Positions 33,004 through 50,874 of a stretch of DNA of 64,000 nucleotides are shown here, in pieces. Both the position numbers and the translations under genes were made by a program. The notes below the pieces were generated by a model. It was not told the origin of the DNA, did no database searches, and saw nothing but the letters and a program-made list of their open reading frames with translations. The stretch is from NCBI GenBank assembly GCA_023213315.1, contig JAKCPI010024858.1, positions 46,915 through 110,914 of the forward strand, in the 5' to 3' direction. How positions within the stretch are numbered: position 1 is the stretch's first letter; each line of letters begins with the position of its first letter. Origin of the DNA: Euborellia annulipes. Its lineage: Eukaryota > Arthropoda > Insecta > Dermaptera > Anisolabididae.

Positions 33004-36000
33004 ATGGCTTCTTTTGATTCTTTATTAACAAATCAGGATGAATCTCCAGGATGGTTTGCATTATTATTTAAGAATTTCTGCAATCTGGAATCAACATCGG
33101 CACGTGTGCAGGATTTCGCAAAATTAACATCAGATATAGAAAAATTCAAATTTATACGGTATTGTATAAAAATTCTCTTAAGAAATTGAATTTTTTCTTT
33201 TAAAATTAACTCCTTTATAAATATAATAGAGATGATCCAGAAGCTTCAAGTTATATACAAAATTCATTTAATGAAAATTCCACGAAATTTAAAAAATGCA
33301 ATTTGGCAGCAGAGAAACATCGACAAGCGGGGAATAGAGCCTTTCAAAAAGGAGATTTCCCCTCGGCATTTCATCTCTATACACTGAGTATTAAATCCGT
33401 TCCCCAAGATAACACCAAGGATTTATCCATCTCGGTAGCCAATCGATCTGCAGCTCTTTACCACCTTGAATTGTACCAGGATGCATTAAGTGATATTACT
33501 TGGTGTTTGAAAGTCGGCTACAGCAAATCGCTGCACTATAAAGTCAAGGATAGGTAAGGATTTTGAAAATTATTATTTATTATTTATTAATGCTAATTAA
33601 TTTTAGGGAAGCCCGATGTTTACTTGCTTTAAAACAACATTTAAAAGCGCTGGATGCATTTCGTGGAACTCTTCAGGCATTAGATGATGCTGATTTATCT
33701 TTAGAACGACGGAGAAAATGGCAAATGGATGTACAAATTATGATGACGATGTTGGAGAAGACACCCCAGATTTCTAATGGTACAAAAGCTATTTAAAATA
33801 ATGGATAATAGGATATGTAAATATGGTAAATAAGATTTGTGCCGGATGCTGGACCGGTGAAATGATCTTTCAATGAATGAGCGGTAAATGGTAAATAAGA
33901 TGCATGGGGAATCCTAGGAATTAGATACCGTCTCACAACTCAATTTATAGCTGTGATGTTATATCCATAAGAGGGTAGAAAAATGAGAGACTCAGCTAAA
34001 GCTTTTTCCCACACAGCTGACGTTTCGGTTCCGTGTTTAAACCATCTTCAGAGCTGGCGAAGTCATTATTTAAGTGTCACAGTGGATTTCATACATAGTT
34101 GAACCAAACCTTTAAATAATTTTATTTATTTATTTGAACTTCCGCCCCTCCCAGTTTGGATTAAGAGTTCGATACATAAATTTACATACATTTATATAAG
34201 GCGGAATCAAAAAAAAAAAAAATTGCAAGACATATGCAGCCAAAATTATTTCTTTTATTATGCCGTTCCAGGCTGCATGTCTTGCAATTTTTTTTTTTTG
34301 ACTCCGCCTTAGAAATACTTCCAGCCACAAAGACATACCTCAATACCTTTATATAATTAAATTTTTTATAAATAAAATTTTATATACCTGGTCATCGCAT
34401 ACCGATTGTATATATTTATTATATGTATATATATTATTATATATCTGTGACACTGGTTCAAACTCGGAACCGAAACGTCAGCTGTGTGTATTAGATAAAT
34501 AAAGAAAAAACTTTAGCTGCGTCTCTCATTTTTCTACCCTTTTATGAATATACCGTTTAAGAATAGACAATATATTGAATAATATTTGTGAGAAGCTTTG
34601 AAGACTTTGGATTATGGTAAAGGTTATCTGCCTCAAAAGAAAGCCCTGTGGACCAATCACTCAGCTGAAAATATTAAGAAAGTCACTTGTTGCAGAGATT
34701 TTGGAGAATTCATCACCCCAGCTTCCAAGCTTAACTGGTGGAAAGCACCAAGCTCTTCCAGCCGCCTCGTCTCTAATTGGAGTTAGATTCGAACCAGAAT
34801 TGGGACGATATACAAAAGCTGAAAAACCAATAAAAACTGGAGATACATTGATTATTGAGAAACCTATTTGCGTTGTTCTTCTAGCTGAACATAGAGATAC
34901 TCATTGCTTCCAATGCTTTAAAAGGTTTAAATGATTTGTTTATGATATTTTGAAACAAAAATCAAAAACAAAAAAATTTATTTTGCGTAGACTAGTTGCA
35001 TCAATACCATGTCCAAATTGCACAGCGGTGCTCTTCTGCGGAATGTCCTGTCTTGAGAAGGCACTCAACACCCATCATCGATATGAATGTCCTTCATTGT
35101 CAGCCCTTTGGTCATCAGGAGCTTCAGTGACGTGCTTCATGACTTTACGGCTTATATCTCAAATATCTCCTCAAAACTGGACTTATTTACAACCCGTTCT
35201 AGAAGCGGTAAGAGTAACTCTTGAAATGCTAAAGTGTATTTTAATTATAAAGATTAAATAATTATTTTAGGATGATTCATCTCCAGATTCAAATGAAAGA
35301 TTATTATTGATTTCCGGGGATGATTATCGTTCTGTGCATCGTTTAGTTCGACATCCTTCTAAACGATCTAATGAAGATATTTTTCACCGAGCTAATATGG
35401 CATTAGTTCTTTATAAATGTCTTGAAAATGGAGGATATTTTGAAGGAATGAAAGAAGAACAAATTTTATTTATTGGAGGTCTTTTACTTAGAAATCTTCA
35501 AGTAAATATTTATTTTAAACACTTTCAATGTTATTCTCAACTCTGAGTTTTATTCTAATTTTATTGTCCAGGCCTTGCAGTTCAATGCCCATGAAGTTTT
35601 TGAATTACAAGAGTCAACAGATAATGATTCGTCTTCTCGGACGGTCTTTTTAGGAGGAGGTCTTTATCCAACACTTGCGCTATTTAATCACTCATGTGAA
35701 CCATCCGTTACTAGGTATTCTTTTTCTGTTTTCGCCTCGAATGATAATCCAGAGCCAAAACTATTTAATAATTTCTATTTCAGATATTTTGTAGGGACCA
35801 CAGTTGTCGCACGAGCTGTTCGTCCCATTCGAATAGGAGAGCAAATAGGAGAGAATTATGGGCCAATTTTCACTCAAGAACCAAAAATAGTTAGACAAGA
35901 AAAATTAAAAAATCAATATTGGTTCGATTGTCATTGTCGGGCCTGTATTGAGAATTGGCCTCTTTTTCAAGAGATGCCGACGGAGGTCCTTAGATTTCGT

Positions 36001-36412
36001 TGCGAATCTTGTCCTGGTGTGATCATCGTGCCCAAAGAGACGCCGGATTTTATGGTCAGATGTCCCTCTTGTAGCAAATATACTAATCTCCTTGGAGGTC
36101 TTAAAGCTTTACAGGTATGACAATTTGTGAAGTGGCTCTTGTATTTTAATAATAAATGAAGGAGCAGGCTAAGATGAATTCTATTTTCTTAATGCATTTA
36201 AAAAAATGTAATTATTTCTCTTATAGGATACTGATGCAGGCTTCAAAAGAGGAAGTCGCCTCTTTAATGAAAAAAATATTCCAAAAGCTCTTGAAGAATT
36301 TACAAAAATTTTGGATCTTTTGGACTCAACTCTTGCGCCGCCCTTTACAGATTATCATCTCTGTCAACAGGCTGTTCGGCAATGCCTTTTGAGATGTGGA
36401 AACAAAAAGTGA
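33004..36412 (+). CDS. SMYD4: SET and MYND domain protein, SMYD4 type
   Basis: Nine exons: 33004-33158, 33230-33553, 33607-33779, 34696-34924, 34991-35207, 35271-35501, 35572-35714, 35784-36114 and 36227-36412, in frame, 662 aa. The N-terminal TPR part (AEKHRQAGNRAFQKGDF; ANRSAALYHLELYQDAL) is in exons 2-3. The split SET domain starts near SSLIGVRFEPELGRY. The MYND zinc finger has CFQC, CPNC, CGMSC and HHRYEC. SET catalytic motif FNHSCEPS is in exon 7 and the post-SET cysteines FDCHCRAC in exon 8. SMYD4 is a predicted lysine methyltransferase active in cytoplasm and nucleus. The protein is shorter at the C-terminus than vertebrate SMYD4 (about 800 aa). The exon 3-4 join (donor after 33779, acceptor at 34695) is inferred. 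Intron 3 carries a hammerhead element. AATAAA lies at 36444. Confidence 0.9.
33961..34551. mobile_element. palindromic hammerhead element (SMYD4 intron 3)
   Basis: Arms at 33961-34060 and about 34445-34551 are inverted copies (AGGGTAGAAAAATGAGAGAC on the left). The minus-strand arm has an intact ribozyme, the plus-strand arm only its 3' half (34453-34485; core reads CTGTGACA). A second small palindrome without ribozyme (34197-34311) is nested in the middle, with a head reading TGGCTGGAAGTATTTC on the minus strand. Confidence 0.6.
34014..34056 (-). ncRNA. type I hammerhead ribozyme
   Basis: On the minus strand: CAGCT, CTGAAGA, stem II GGTT/AACC, GAAA (34026-34023), ACGT stem III, GTC with the cut after 34019, then AGCTG. 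Stem I is five perfect pairs. It is antisense to SMYD4. Confidence 0.7.
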
Positions 36413-36455
36413 ACAATTTTTTTTTTCTTTTTAATTAAAAATTAATAAAATTTCC

Positions 36456-36760
36456 TTAATTAATTGTGGATATCTGTGTGACTTCATGTTTTATGATGCA
36501 GACTTCTTCTTTGAACCTTCCTGGCCTCTTTCTTTGTTCTTTGAGGAGCCTTTGAAGACCTTTCTTCAATGATCCAACTTCGTGACTAAACCATATCAAA
36601 TGCCTTCCAAAATACTCCATTTCAATGGCGATTTTTCTTATTTCTGAAATTGACCTCTTCATGTTTCCGCGGCATATATCATCACACTTTGGAGAAGAGT
36701 AAAGTACAGAGAATGGAGCGATGTTGAATTTCCATGTGGCCAATTCACACTTTTAAGGTT
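36456..36760 (-). pseudogene. LINE 3' remnant just downstream of SMYD4
   Basis: In broken frames the minus strand gives MIYAAET, then MEYFGRHLIWF and LKKGLQRLLKEQRKRPGRF. These resemble the tail of LINE polymerases (YGSETW, LEYLGHI, GRPKxxW). There are multiple frameshifts. It is an old fragment. Confidence 0.45.
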
Positions 36761-36984
36761 GATATTTAATCCAGCTTGGACATAAATAAGACTGTTTTAA
36801 CCATCTTGGACTTCTGCAATAAAAATAGATCATCAGCAAAAAATCTGGACTGAATTAATAAAACGGGCAAGACAAACTTTTAGTTTTCATTTATAAATGT
36901 ATGAATCTTTATAAGATATATAAATATTTTTATTTTCTTATTCATTTCATAACTCTATTTGATATTAATTTAAATAAATAAAGA

Positions 36985-37441
36985 CAGTGGCGTAACATAT
37001 TTTAGCTGGGGCCCTTTTTTTCGAGCTCCCTTATTAAAGGGAATAATTTACAAGTAAAAACCGTGAAATTTGTTTGTTTTTTTAATGTAACCCACACAGC
37101 ACGGAATATTGCAATCTTGCTCAATGTTGACAATATTGCGGCAACATTGATGCAATATTGCAGCTCAAACAGCAATATTGCTAGTTTGGAATATTGCCGC
37201 TGCAATGTTGCCAAGATTCGCAATTTTTCTGCAACATTGCTGCAATATTTTGTGCTGTGTGGGATATTTCTACATTACAAAATGAAAAATATATAATTTA
37301 ATAATAGTAGTTAATTAGAAGGAAATGTATATTTATTTAGGCCTAACTTACTACTACATCACAAAACAGAAGGCTTACAAAGCTTTCGGTTCCACCCGAC
37401 CGCCCCCCCCCCACATCGCGGGGGTGTACGTTACGCCACTG
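36985..37441. mobile_element. hAT-type MITE, CAGTGGCG ends
   Basis: CAGTGGCGTAAC / GTTACGCCACTG ends and a perfect 8 bp duplication AATAAAGA (36977-36984, 37442-37449). The interior has a run of GCAATATTGC-like palindromes (37100-37260). Confidence 0.8.
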
Positions 37442-38209
37442 AATAAAGACATGATCCATTTAATGTAAAGCCTTATAATGAATAAGAAATAAAAATATTC
37501 ATAATAAAGATATTTGGGAAATTCAAGAATGAAATTACACAAAGATATTTTCATTTTTAAAATACACCAGTCATATTATTATTAAAGTCAAATTTTACCA
37601 GAAAAAAACATATTTTTTTTTTTTTTTTAGAAAATTTAGGAATATCTCTATAATTTTTATTATCCCAAAAGAGGGTCATATAAATAATCAATGAATATTA
37701 TCTGAAAAAATTCCTAGAGAAATATTTATATTTAGAACATTTTGATAGACATATATAGAATATGGACAAACTTCATTTTATTTGACCTCTTCGAGCATAA
37801 TCAAATAGTTGTAATGTGTCCTCTATAACAGGGCTTCTTAAAGGAGTGGGCCGCGGCTCCCTAGGGGGCCATGGATTACCCGCAGGGGGCCGCGAAGAGT
37901 CTCAAATGTAACAATATTGTTAAATAAATTTTTTTCTCATTAATCTTCACTCGTGGAAAATTTAACCTCTAACTTTATAGAAACCAGATGTAACCTAAAC
38001 CTGATCTTTTTTTTTATTTAATCTAATTTAAATAATGCAAATGTTTAAAAAAAATTGAGATTGTTATATGATTTGTGCACATATGATCTTAGCCATGGAG
38101 GTGGATGCATACATTCATCAACCAAAACATAAAAAGTGTGTTCATTTTTTAACCCAGCTTTTACTGTGAAGATTAATAAATGCATGCATTGACTAGTAAG
38201 TGTATGCAT

Positions 38210-38568
38210 CAGTAGCGTAACGTTTTTTAGATGCCCCCCCCCCCCGCAAACCTTTATTTCGGGCCCCATTATTAGACCTTACAAAAAATATTTTTAAAAT
38301 ACAGTATATCCCTGAACCCTGAGGGCCCGGGCCCTCTCAAAGACAAATTTTCATTAAATTTTTCCGTTTTTACCGGAGCCCTTAGGGCCCCGGCCCTTTC
38401 AAAGACAAATTTTCATTAATTTTTTTTTTTTTTATCTAAATTTTTCCGTTTTTCCAGGAGCCCTGAGGAGATACAGTTTTTTAGCCCGGCCCGGCCCGTG
38501 GGCCCCCAAGGTCCGGCCCCCCCCCCCCCCGGATCGCGGTGTCTGCGGGGGCGTACGTTACGCCACTG
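38210..38568. mobile_element. hAT-type MITE, CAGTAGCG ends
   Basis: CAGTAGCGTAAC / GTTACGCCACTG ends and a perfect 8 bp duplication GTATGCAT (38202-38209, 38569-38576). Poly-C runs lie inside both ends, and a TTTTCATTAA repeat unit is duplicated internally. Confidence 0.8.
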
Positions 38569-38579
38569 GTATGCATATA

Positions 38580-40440
38580 CGAAATCCAAAATTATAAATA
38601 GTTTTTTTTTAACCAATCTGAATTTAAAAAAAAAATTGGGGGCCGTGAGATATTGAGGGGGGGCCGACTTCAAACGTTAATGGCGATCGTTCCTCCTCCC
38701 TAAAAATATGTATTTTTGTGAATTCACACGCCTATATTAGCCAGTGCCAATTGTTCCTTTGACTGATCCAAGTATATGTATTTTCCTAACTAATCTAAAT
38801 ATTCATTTTTGTGGGTCATCATAAATTACAAGTTCGACACTTTGGTGTCTTCGATCTCTGGTTATGGATAACTCGGTAGACAAATCTCATCTTTTGATTT
38901 AAAATTCATTCAAATATAAAGAGATTTGATTCCTTTGAAAGAGGATCATAATAAAATTGAAGAAAGCCAAAATTCTTATCACTATATAAATCATATATAT
39001 ATATATATATATATATCAAAATGTCTAAACGAGATAATTTAAACAGTCATCTTCACACATATTTTATTTCTTTCCGTAAATCACCTATATTATTTTATAT
39101 TTATTCCTGAATATACAAAATAATTAATTTTAAAAAAATAGATGTTTTATTATTCACGTTTTTCATATCAAATAAAAAGTAATAATTATAAAAATGATTA
39201 TTATTCGATATTAAATATTCCAATACTATTAAGTTTAATTCATAAAAACCATTTTGAATAAAAAAATAAAATATTTTACAATCCTGACGTGGAAATTATA
39301 TATCAACTTAATAAATATTGAAAGACTTTTAAGTAGTTATAAAAGGTCTTGATTTTCATGTTTTTAATACACAGAGTAAAAAAGTAAATTCTTTTTCTAA
39401 GTAATTTCGTGAAGAAGTTTTCATATTTTTAAAATAATGATTATATTTAAAAAAAAAAAAAAAATTATAATCAGGTGTTATAAAAATAAGAAACTGAGTC
39501 AAGATCATATACATGGGACCTGATATAAAAAGATAATCATTATTTGAAAAAATAATTAAAATAGAAATAGAAAAATGCCCTTTTCAATGTACCTAGTTTA
39601 TATGTATAAAAAATTAAAATTTTTATTAATTTATTTATTAAATGAAAATTTCAATGTTTAAAAAAGAGAGCAAAAAGCCTATAAGATTATACTCTTTTAT
39701 TAATTTTTCATTTTTTTTTTTTATTAAATAAAAAAAATTTAATTTTAATTTATTATAATATATTAAACAAATTTTTATTATGTACATATATAAAGATAAA
39801 TTAATTTTTTATGATGGAAGGAGATAGTAAAAATTTCAATAAATATTATTTTTGGTCCATCTTTTAGAAATATTGATTTTATTGTTTGTATAAATCAAGG
39901 AATATGTAATAAAAAATTTAATGTGATACTTTAAAAAATTTTTAAAAAATATTGATATTAATGGAACATATGTCAAGTGAATATATAATTATATTTCTTG
40001 TGTATATAAAACAATAAAATCAACATGATGGTAGATTTATATATATATATGATTTCTCGTATTTAAATATTTTTATAATAGAGATTTTTTTTTAACTTTA
40101 TATATCGATCGTTGATGAAAAATTAATAAACTTAATATGAGGAAGGCGCGACAATATATTCATGTTAATCTTATGGAGGATATCTTCTATATTGTAAAAG
40201 AATGCACGAAGGCGGAAGGAATGATGGGACTCATTTTGAGTTAATGTCCACCGTTAAGAAATATAAAAAAAAAAAGAAGATTCCACAGGAGAGGGTCATT
40301 TCAAAGAGAATGACATCGACTCAAAGTCTTTAAAAGGCCGATGATTGGATTTATTACCCAAAGTCAAAATATTAAAATTAAATGTATTTGTGTATGGAGG
40401 TATGCATGAATAACCAACGATAACAATAAATGGAACTGAA
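38580..40440. other. AT-rich intergenic DNA between SMYD4 and SURF4
   Basis: Long A/T tracts and an AT dinucleotide run (about 38996-39016). No genes or clear transposon ends are recognised. A minus-strand AATAAA for SURF4 lies at 40355-40350. Confidence 0.4.
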
Positions 40441-40441
40441 A

Positions 40442-45928
<5,487 letters not shown>

Positions 45929-46110
45929 GTTGGCAACAGCTGGCACTCAAATATTTTTAATCAAATCGAGGATTCTGCGTTCGGCCGCTGAGCAGCCAAT
46001 GGGCCAGCGGGGCAGCAGGGAGGGCGCCACTGAGCCGAGCTGATGTGGAACTCCAAGAATGGAGGGCGCCAGCGCCATCTACGGCGCCGGCATTGCCTTC
46101 ACGCGTCTAC
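45929..46110 (-). promoter_or_regulatory. GC-rich SURF4 promoter, shared spacer with NIT2
   Basis: A CpG-rich island in AT-rich surroundings lies directly upstream of the SURF4 start. It contains a CCAAT box (AGCCAATGGG, 45993-46002) and repeated GGCGCC. The remaining spacer to the NIT2 start at 46672 is AT-rich. Confidence 0.5.
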
Positions 46111-46671
46111 CCTATGCTAATTATCACTGAGAATATTTAATTATTTTTTTTATATAAATAAGAGAAAGTACAATCACTCTATTCCATAAATTAAAAAAAA
46201 AATTAAAAACCTTTTGAAAAGTATACAAATTAATTTTTATTTAAATATTGTAAAAGTAACCGCCTAAAGAGGCAGAATGACCAACATTGCAAATTTTTAT
46301 AATTATTTTCGATAAAAATATTGAACAGAAAAATAATTTTATCTCTTTTTTCAAGAGAAAATTTTTTTTTATTGCAAAACGAGGAAAAAAATGAATATAT
46401 AATTTAGTTAAAAAAAAAAACTTAAAATTATGTCTTGTAGGGAATTTTGAGAAATCTGGCAAAAACACGGGCAAAAAACAGCTGCTGTTATTTGTAATTC
46501 CCTTCAAATTAATAGCAGGGGGATCTTATTAGTCCTTGCTGATTTTAAATGTCACTTAGTAAAGATTTAAAAAAGTATTATTTGGGTTATATAATATTTT
46601 CATTTTAATCATGATATGCTAATCTTTTATGACGTATAGTTAAAAAAATTTAAAGTAAATTTCAACTCAAA

Positions 46672-49621
46672 ATGAGCAATTGTAAGTATTATTAAATAAA
46701 TAATATTTTTTTAAATAAAGTGATTTATGAATCAATTATTATAGGTTTAAGGGTCGCTCTAGTTCAAATGGCAGTAGGAGCCAATAAATTGGAAAATATC
46801 AACAGAGCTCTGAAACATATTCAAGAGGCAAAAGAAAAAGGCTCACAACTTGTGATTCTTCCAGAATGCTTTAATTCACCTTATGGTACAAGTATGTAAA
46901 ACAGTTTTGATCTTGATATACTGTAGTAGTTATATGACTAATTAATTTGAAAATTAACTAATGTCATTGGCAGACCATCATGGATAATACATTAAGCTCA
47001 AGAGCTTTCAATTTTAAATAGCAAAAATAATGTTCTCTGAGCAATTTTTCATCTGTTTTTATACAACTTTTTCGTGCATGCCTCCATACCCGGCCCCTAT
47101 TCATGCATTGTGAGATGTCACGTCAAAACATGACTAACCATTTGCTAAGCTGTTTGGACTTAAGTATTGTATTAAGATGAATGGTGAGGGACAATAATAA
47201 GTACCACCCATGCGTTTTCTACTAGTGATTATTTCATTGTTATATTGTTAAATGAAAATTTATAGGAAATTTTGTAGGTTTGAACCATGAAAGTTTCCAT
47301 TAAAAAATATATATTTTTTAAAAACAATGAAATAATCACTAGTAGAAAACGCATGGGTGGGATTTAATATTGTCCCTCACCATTCATCAAATCTTAATAC
47401 AATACTTAAGTCCAAACAGCTTAGCAAATGGTTACTCATGTTTTGACGTGACATCTCACAATGCATGAATAGGGGCCGGGTATGGAGGCATGTAAGAAAA
47501 AGTTTGATAAAAACAGATAAAAAATTGCTCGTTATCGGCCCGAATAACTCCACTGTCTTAAGAGATAATTATTTTGAACATAAAACGGTTAGAAAGAATG
47601 GTACTTCAGTTTAATCCTATTATTTAATCAGTTTAATCCTATTATTTAATTTTACCGCGAGAGCGCGCGGCGGGAAATTCTTATTTGAAGGTTTAAACCA
47701 GGGGTGAACAACCTTTTTAATCAACGGGCCAATTTAAATTTTAAAAATTTTTGGCGGGCCGCACATAAAGTAACACTTATTAATAATTTACAAAACTTTA
47801 TTTATAATAAACATTAGAATAAAAAAAATTTAATTTAAAAAAAAGTAAAGATTTCATATACAAATTTTAATGCAAAATAAAAACAAGAAAAGAACAGAAA
47901 AACGAATTTACTTGAAATTTTTAATGAGAAATTTAAGCAGAGAGCGGAAAAAAGTCTCTTATTTTCGGAAAAAAGTCGCCTTAATTCTTTTTTAGCCAAA
48001 TAGTCGGTAAAAAGTCTCTTAAAAAGTCGCTGTCAAGTTTAAGAATTAATAATATGAAAAAGTAAAAGAAATACAGCCTTCAAGCACTGTACAATTTCTT
48101 TTAATAACTCGGACACCTTCTATATAATAATTTAAATAATTTTCGAGACCTATTCATGAATACCTCAATTCGGCTGGTCTAAATTATAAAATAATTATTG
48201 GAAACAAAGATTGATTTCACCATTTTGGGAGGGGGAAGAATTCCCAGGAATCTTTTTTTGTATATTCCTGAAACATACAATAGAGTAGTTTTTCTGCAAA
48301 AAATTGTAAATGGTTACCCCATCTTTATAAAATTTCATAAAATATTCAACTTGGCCTATATTGTCAAAGCTATTGTACAATTTTTGTTCTATTATAGAAT
48401 ATTTTGGTGAATATGCTGAGAATATTCCTGATGGCGAAACTTCCAAGAGTCTATCAGCTGCAGCCAAGAATTCACAAATTACCATTATAGGGGGATCAAT
48501 TCCAGAAAAAGTTGGGCAAAAGCTATTCAATACCTGCACTGTTTGGAATCCACAGGGCGAACTCGTGGCCAAATATAGTAAAATGCATCTTTTTGATATT
48601 AATGTTGTCGGAGGACAGCAATTTAAGGTACCTGGATTATAAAATTACATTTTTAATCATTTTAATATTATTTAGAGAACGGGAGAAATTTTATATCATT
48701 AAAATAAATGAAATCTTATAGTTCTGGATTTTATTGATAAACTATTTCCAATTTTATAAAAGAAAAATGTTTCTAACTTCAAAACAAATTAAAATCAATA
48801 TTTTGGACAAGCAATTCCTACCAGGGCTGGAGTCTCGACAGAAAAATATGTGACACCGAAAATATTAAAGAGGGTTTTATAGTTTTTGAAATTAAAATGC
48901 TCTATTTTGTCATTTTATGCCTACACAGACAGGGACAAAGTAAATTTGCCGACGACACCCCAGCCCTGGATCTTCCTAACCGCCTTTAAAGCTATTACCT
49001 TTATAAAAGATCCATTTCATTTCAGGAATCGGACACTCTATCAGCTGGGGATAAATTTGTTAATATTGATCTTTCTGGATGGAAAATTGGATTAGGAATT
49101 TGTTACGATATTCGATTTGTTGAATTAAGCCGATTGTATGCTCTTCAAGGCTGCGATTTTTTGGTTGGTATTAAATGAAAAACAATTTCTATTTTTATTT
49201 ATGAAATCTAATTTAATAATTTTGTAAGTAGGTTTTTCCAGGAGCTTTTAATCTTACGACTGGTCCTCTGCATTGGGATCTTTTAATACGTTCTCGAGCA
49301 TTGGATAATCAATGCTATGTTGCGGCTGTTGCCCCTGCTAGAAATGCTTCCGCCGACTACCAATCCTGGGGTCATTCAGCTTTGGTGGATCCATGGGGAA
49401 AAATTCTTGCTCAAGCAGAAGCAGATCCTCACATAATCATTCATGATATTGATAGGGATGTGGTTAAGGCTATTCGGGATCAAGTAAAAATTATTTCTTT
49501 TCTTAAAAATATTATTTACTTTATCTTATTTTTATAATTATTTTAATATACTAATGGGATTTTCTCTCCTTAGATCCCTGTCTTCAAACAACGCCGAACT
49601 GATATCTACAATATAAAGTAA
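46672..49621 (+). CDS. NIT2: omega-amidase NIT2 (nitrilase family)
   Basis: Six exons: 46672-46681, 46745-46891, 48398-48627, 49026-49163, 49232-49483 and 49574-49621, in frame, 274 aa (human 276). The nitrilase catalytic triad is visible: Glu44 in LPECFNSPYG, Lys114 in KYSKMHLFDI and Cys155 in GLGICYDIRF. The family block FPGAFNLTTGPLHWDLL follows, with the end IPVFKQRRTDIYNIK. The enzyme hydrolyses alpha-ketoglutaramate and alpha-ketosuccinamate in cytosol and mitochondria, closing the glutamine transaminase cycle. Exon 1 encodes only MSN plus one base. The donor of intron 4 (GTTGGT at 49164) is weak but needed for FLVFPGAF. Intron 2 (1.5 kb) contains a large palindromic insertion. Confidence 0.95.
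46975..47545. mobile_element. large inverted repeat with nested MITE (NIT2 intron 2)
   Basis: Outer arms at about 47035-47185 and 47385-47530 are inverted (GCATGCCTCCATACCCGGCC and its complement; GAGATGTCACGTCAAAACAT). The centre holds a second copy of the GTGAGGGACAATA MITE seen at 4568. The left tip has further unmatched sequence. Confidence 0.55.
47690..48190. other. rest of NIT2 intron 2
   Basis: It includes a block GGGGTGAACAACCTTTTTAA...GGCGGGCCGCAC typical of small dispersed repeats in animals. No ends are defined and nothing coding is seen. Confidence 0.3.
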
Positions 49622-50175
49622 ACAAAAAATTACAAAAAAATATTGTTACAAAAAGACAAAGTCACAACTGAATATAAAAGACCAACAAGAAAAGAGGAAA
49701 AATTAGAGTTTCGACAAGGGTCGGACAGAAAAGGGAAAATTGGTTGCAAGATAGTGGGTGGGGCACCTTTACAATGAGATTTATTTTTTTATTTTAAATA
49801 TAAAATATAAATTACCTTAATGGATTCTCTCTCAAGTATAGTATATCCTTTCATTTTTGAATAATCCTTTTATCCTAATTCTTCAAAGCAAATAAAGGAT
49901 TTTTGAATTCCTAGAGAATAATAAGCACCTGAAGAAGAAAAATATAAAATTAATATTACTTTTATAAAAAACAATAATAAATACAATTTTAAATTTGCCG
50001 ACACCGACACGAAAATTTGATTAATTCCGTTTTTGAATTTTTTTTTTTTAAATTTAATTCAAGAAGTGGAATTATTAAACAATTGGAGCGTGGAAGTACC
50101 AAAGGGAGTAAGTGCCAAAATTAGAGTACCGAGATAATCGTGAAAAACTGTTTAAGAACAGAACAGTGCTTTTAG

Positions 50176-50436
50176 CAAGGGCGGATCCAGAGGTGTTTCT
50201 CGGGGGGGGGTAATCTGGTGTGACTCGTCGCACAGCACACTATTTTTTTTAATTTCGGTAATTTAAAAGCGTATTCTGTACTTGTTTGCCAGAATATAAA
50301 TACACATCAAATTTTTAAGTATTAATTTTAAAAATTTTACATTAAAAATAAATTTTTCTGTGAAAAAAAGGTATTTTTTTCGAGTCTCGGGGGGGGGGTA
50401 ATTACCCCCTTTACCCCCCCCTTGTATCCGCCCTTG
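50176..50436. mobile_element. hAT-type MITE, CAAGGGCGGATCC ends
   Basis: CAAGGGCGGATCCAG and TATCCGCCCTTG ends, with a perfect 8 bp duplication GCTTTTAG (50168-50175, 50437-50444). Part of the CTGGTGTGAC...TTTCGGTAATTT interior is shared with 59840-60073. Confidence 0.8.
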
Positions 50437-50628
50437 GCTTTTAGAAGCCATTTTATCCAATAAATGAAGCAACAGCACGTTACTGAAACATAAGGTTTAT
50501 AAACTAAAGCAGTTTTAATAAAAAAAGGTTTACAACACGGAAGAATTTTTAGTACACAAAAAAAGTTTACAAAAGAAAAACACTTATTTTACTTTCTACA
50601 AATCATTTTGCATTTTAACAAACAAAGG

Positions 50629-50874
50629 TAGCGTGCCTACCTCCTATACCAAACGTCGCGGGTTCGGACCCAGGCAGTTCGATGATTTTATTTAAGCCAT
50701 TTGGATACCAGATGGCTTAAATAGAAATGCCTGACCCCATAATAGATATATTCTCTACAACGGTTATCGTCAAAGTCTTAAATGGCCTAAGTTGCCGAAA
50801 AGACTTGAATTGTGTGTGAATGTGAGTGTGAATGAGAAAAAAGTTTGAATGTTTTAAAAAAAAAAAAAAAAAAA
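50629..50874 (+). mobile_element. SINE family 1, best copy
   Basis: A 5'-truncated tRNA-like head (GGTAGCGTGCCTACC; B box CGGGTTCGGACCC) is followed by a body with AAGCCATTTGGATACC and GGCCTAAGTTGCCGAAAAG and a 21 bp A tail. A 12 bp duplication AACAAACAAAGG (50617-50628, 50875-50886) shows LINE-type retroposition. Confidence 0.75.

Noticed and set aside
34614..34700. start codon for a separate gene upstream of the SMYD4 SET part
   Set aside because: An acceptor at 34695 joins SMYD4 exon 3 in frame, and the TPR exons then connect to the SET/MYND exons as in known SMYD4.
48195..48572. minus-strand 125 aa ORF
   Set aside because: It is antisense to NIT2 exon 3, with no family resemblance or splice signals.
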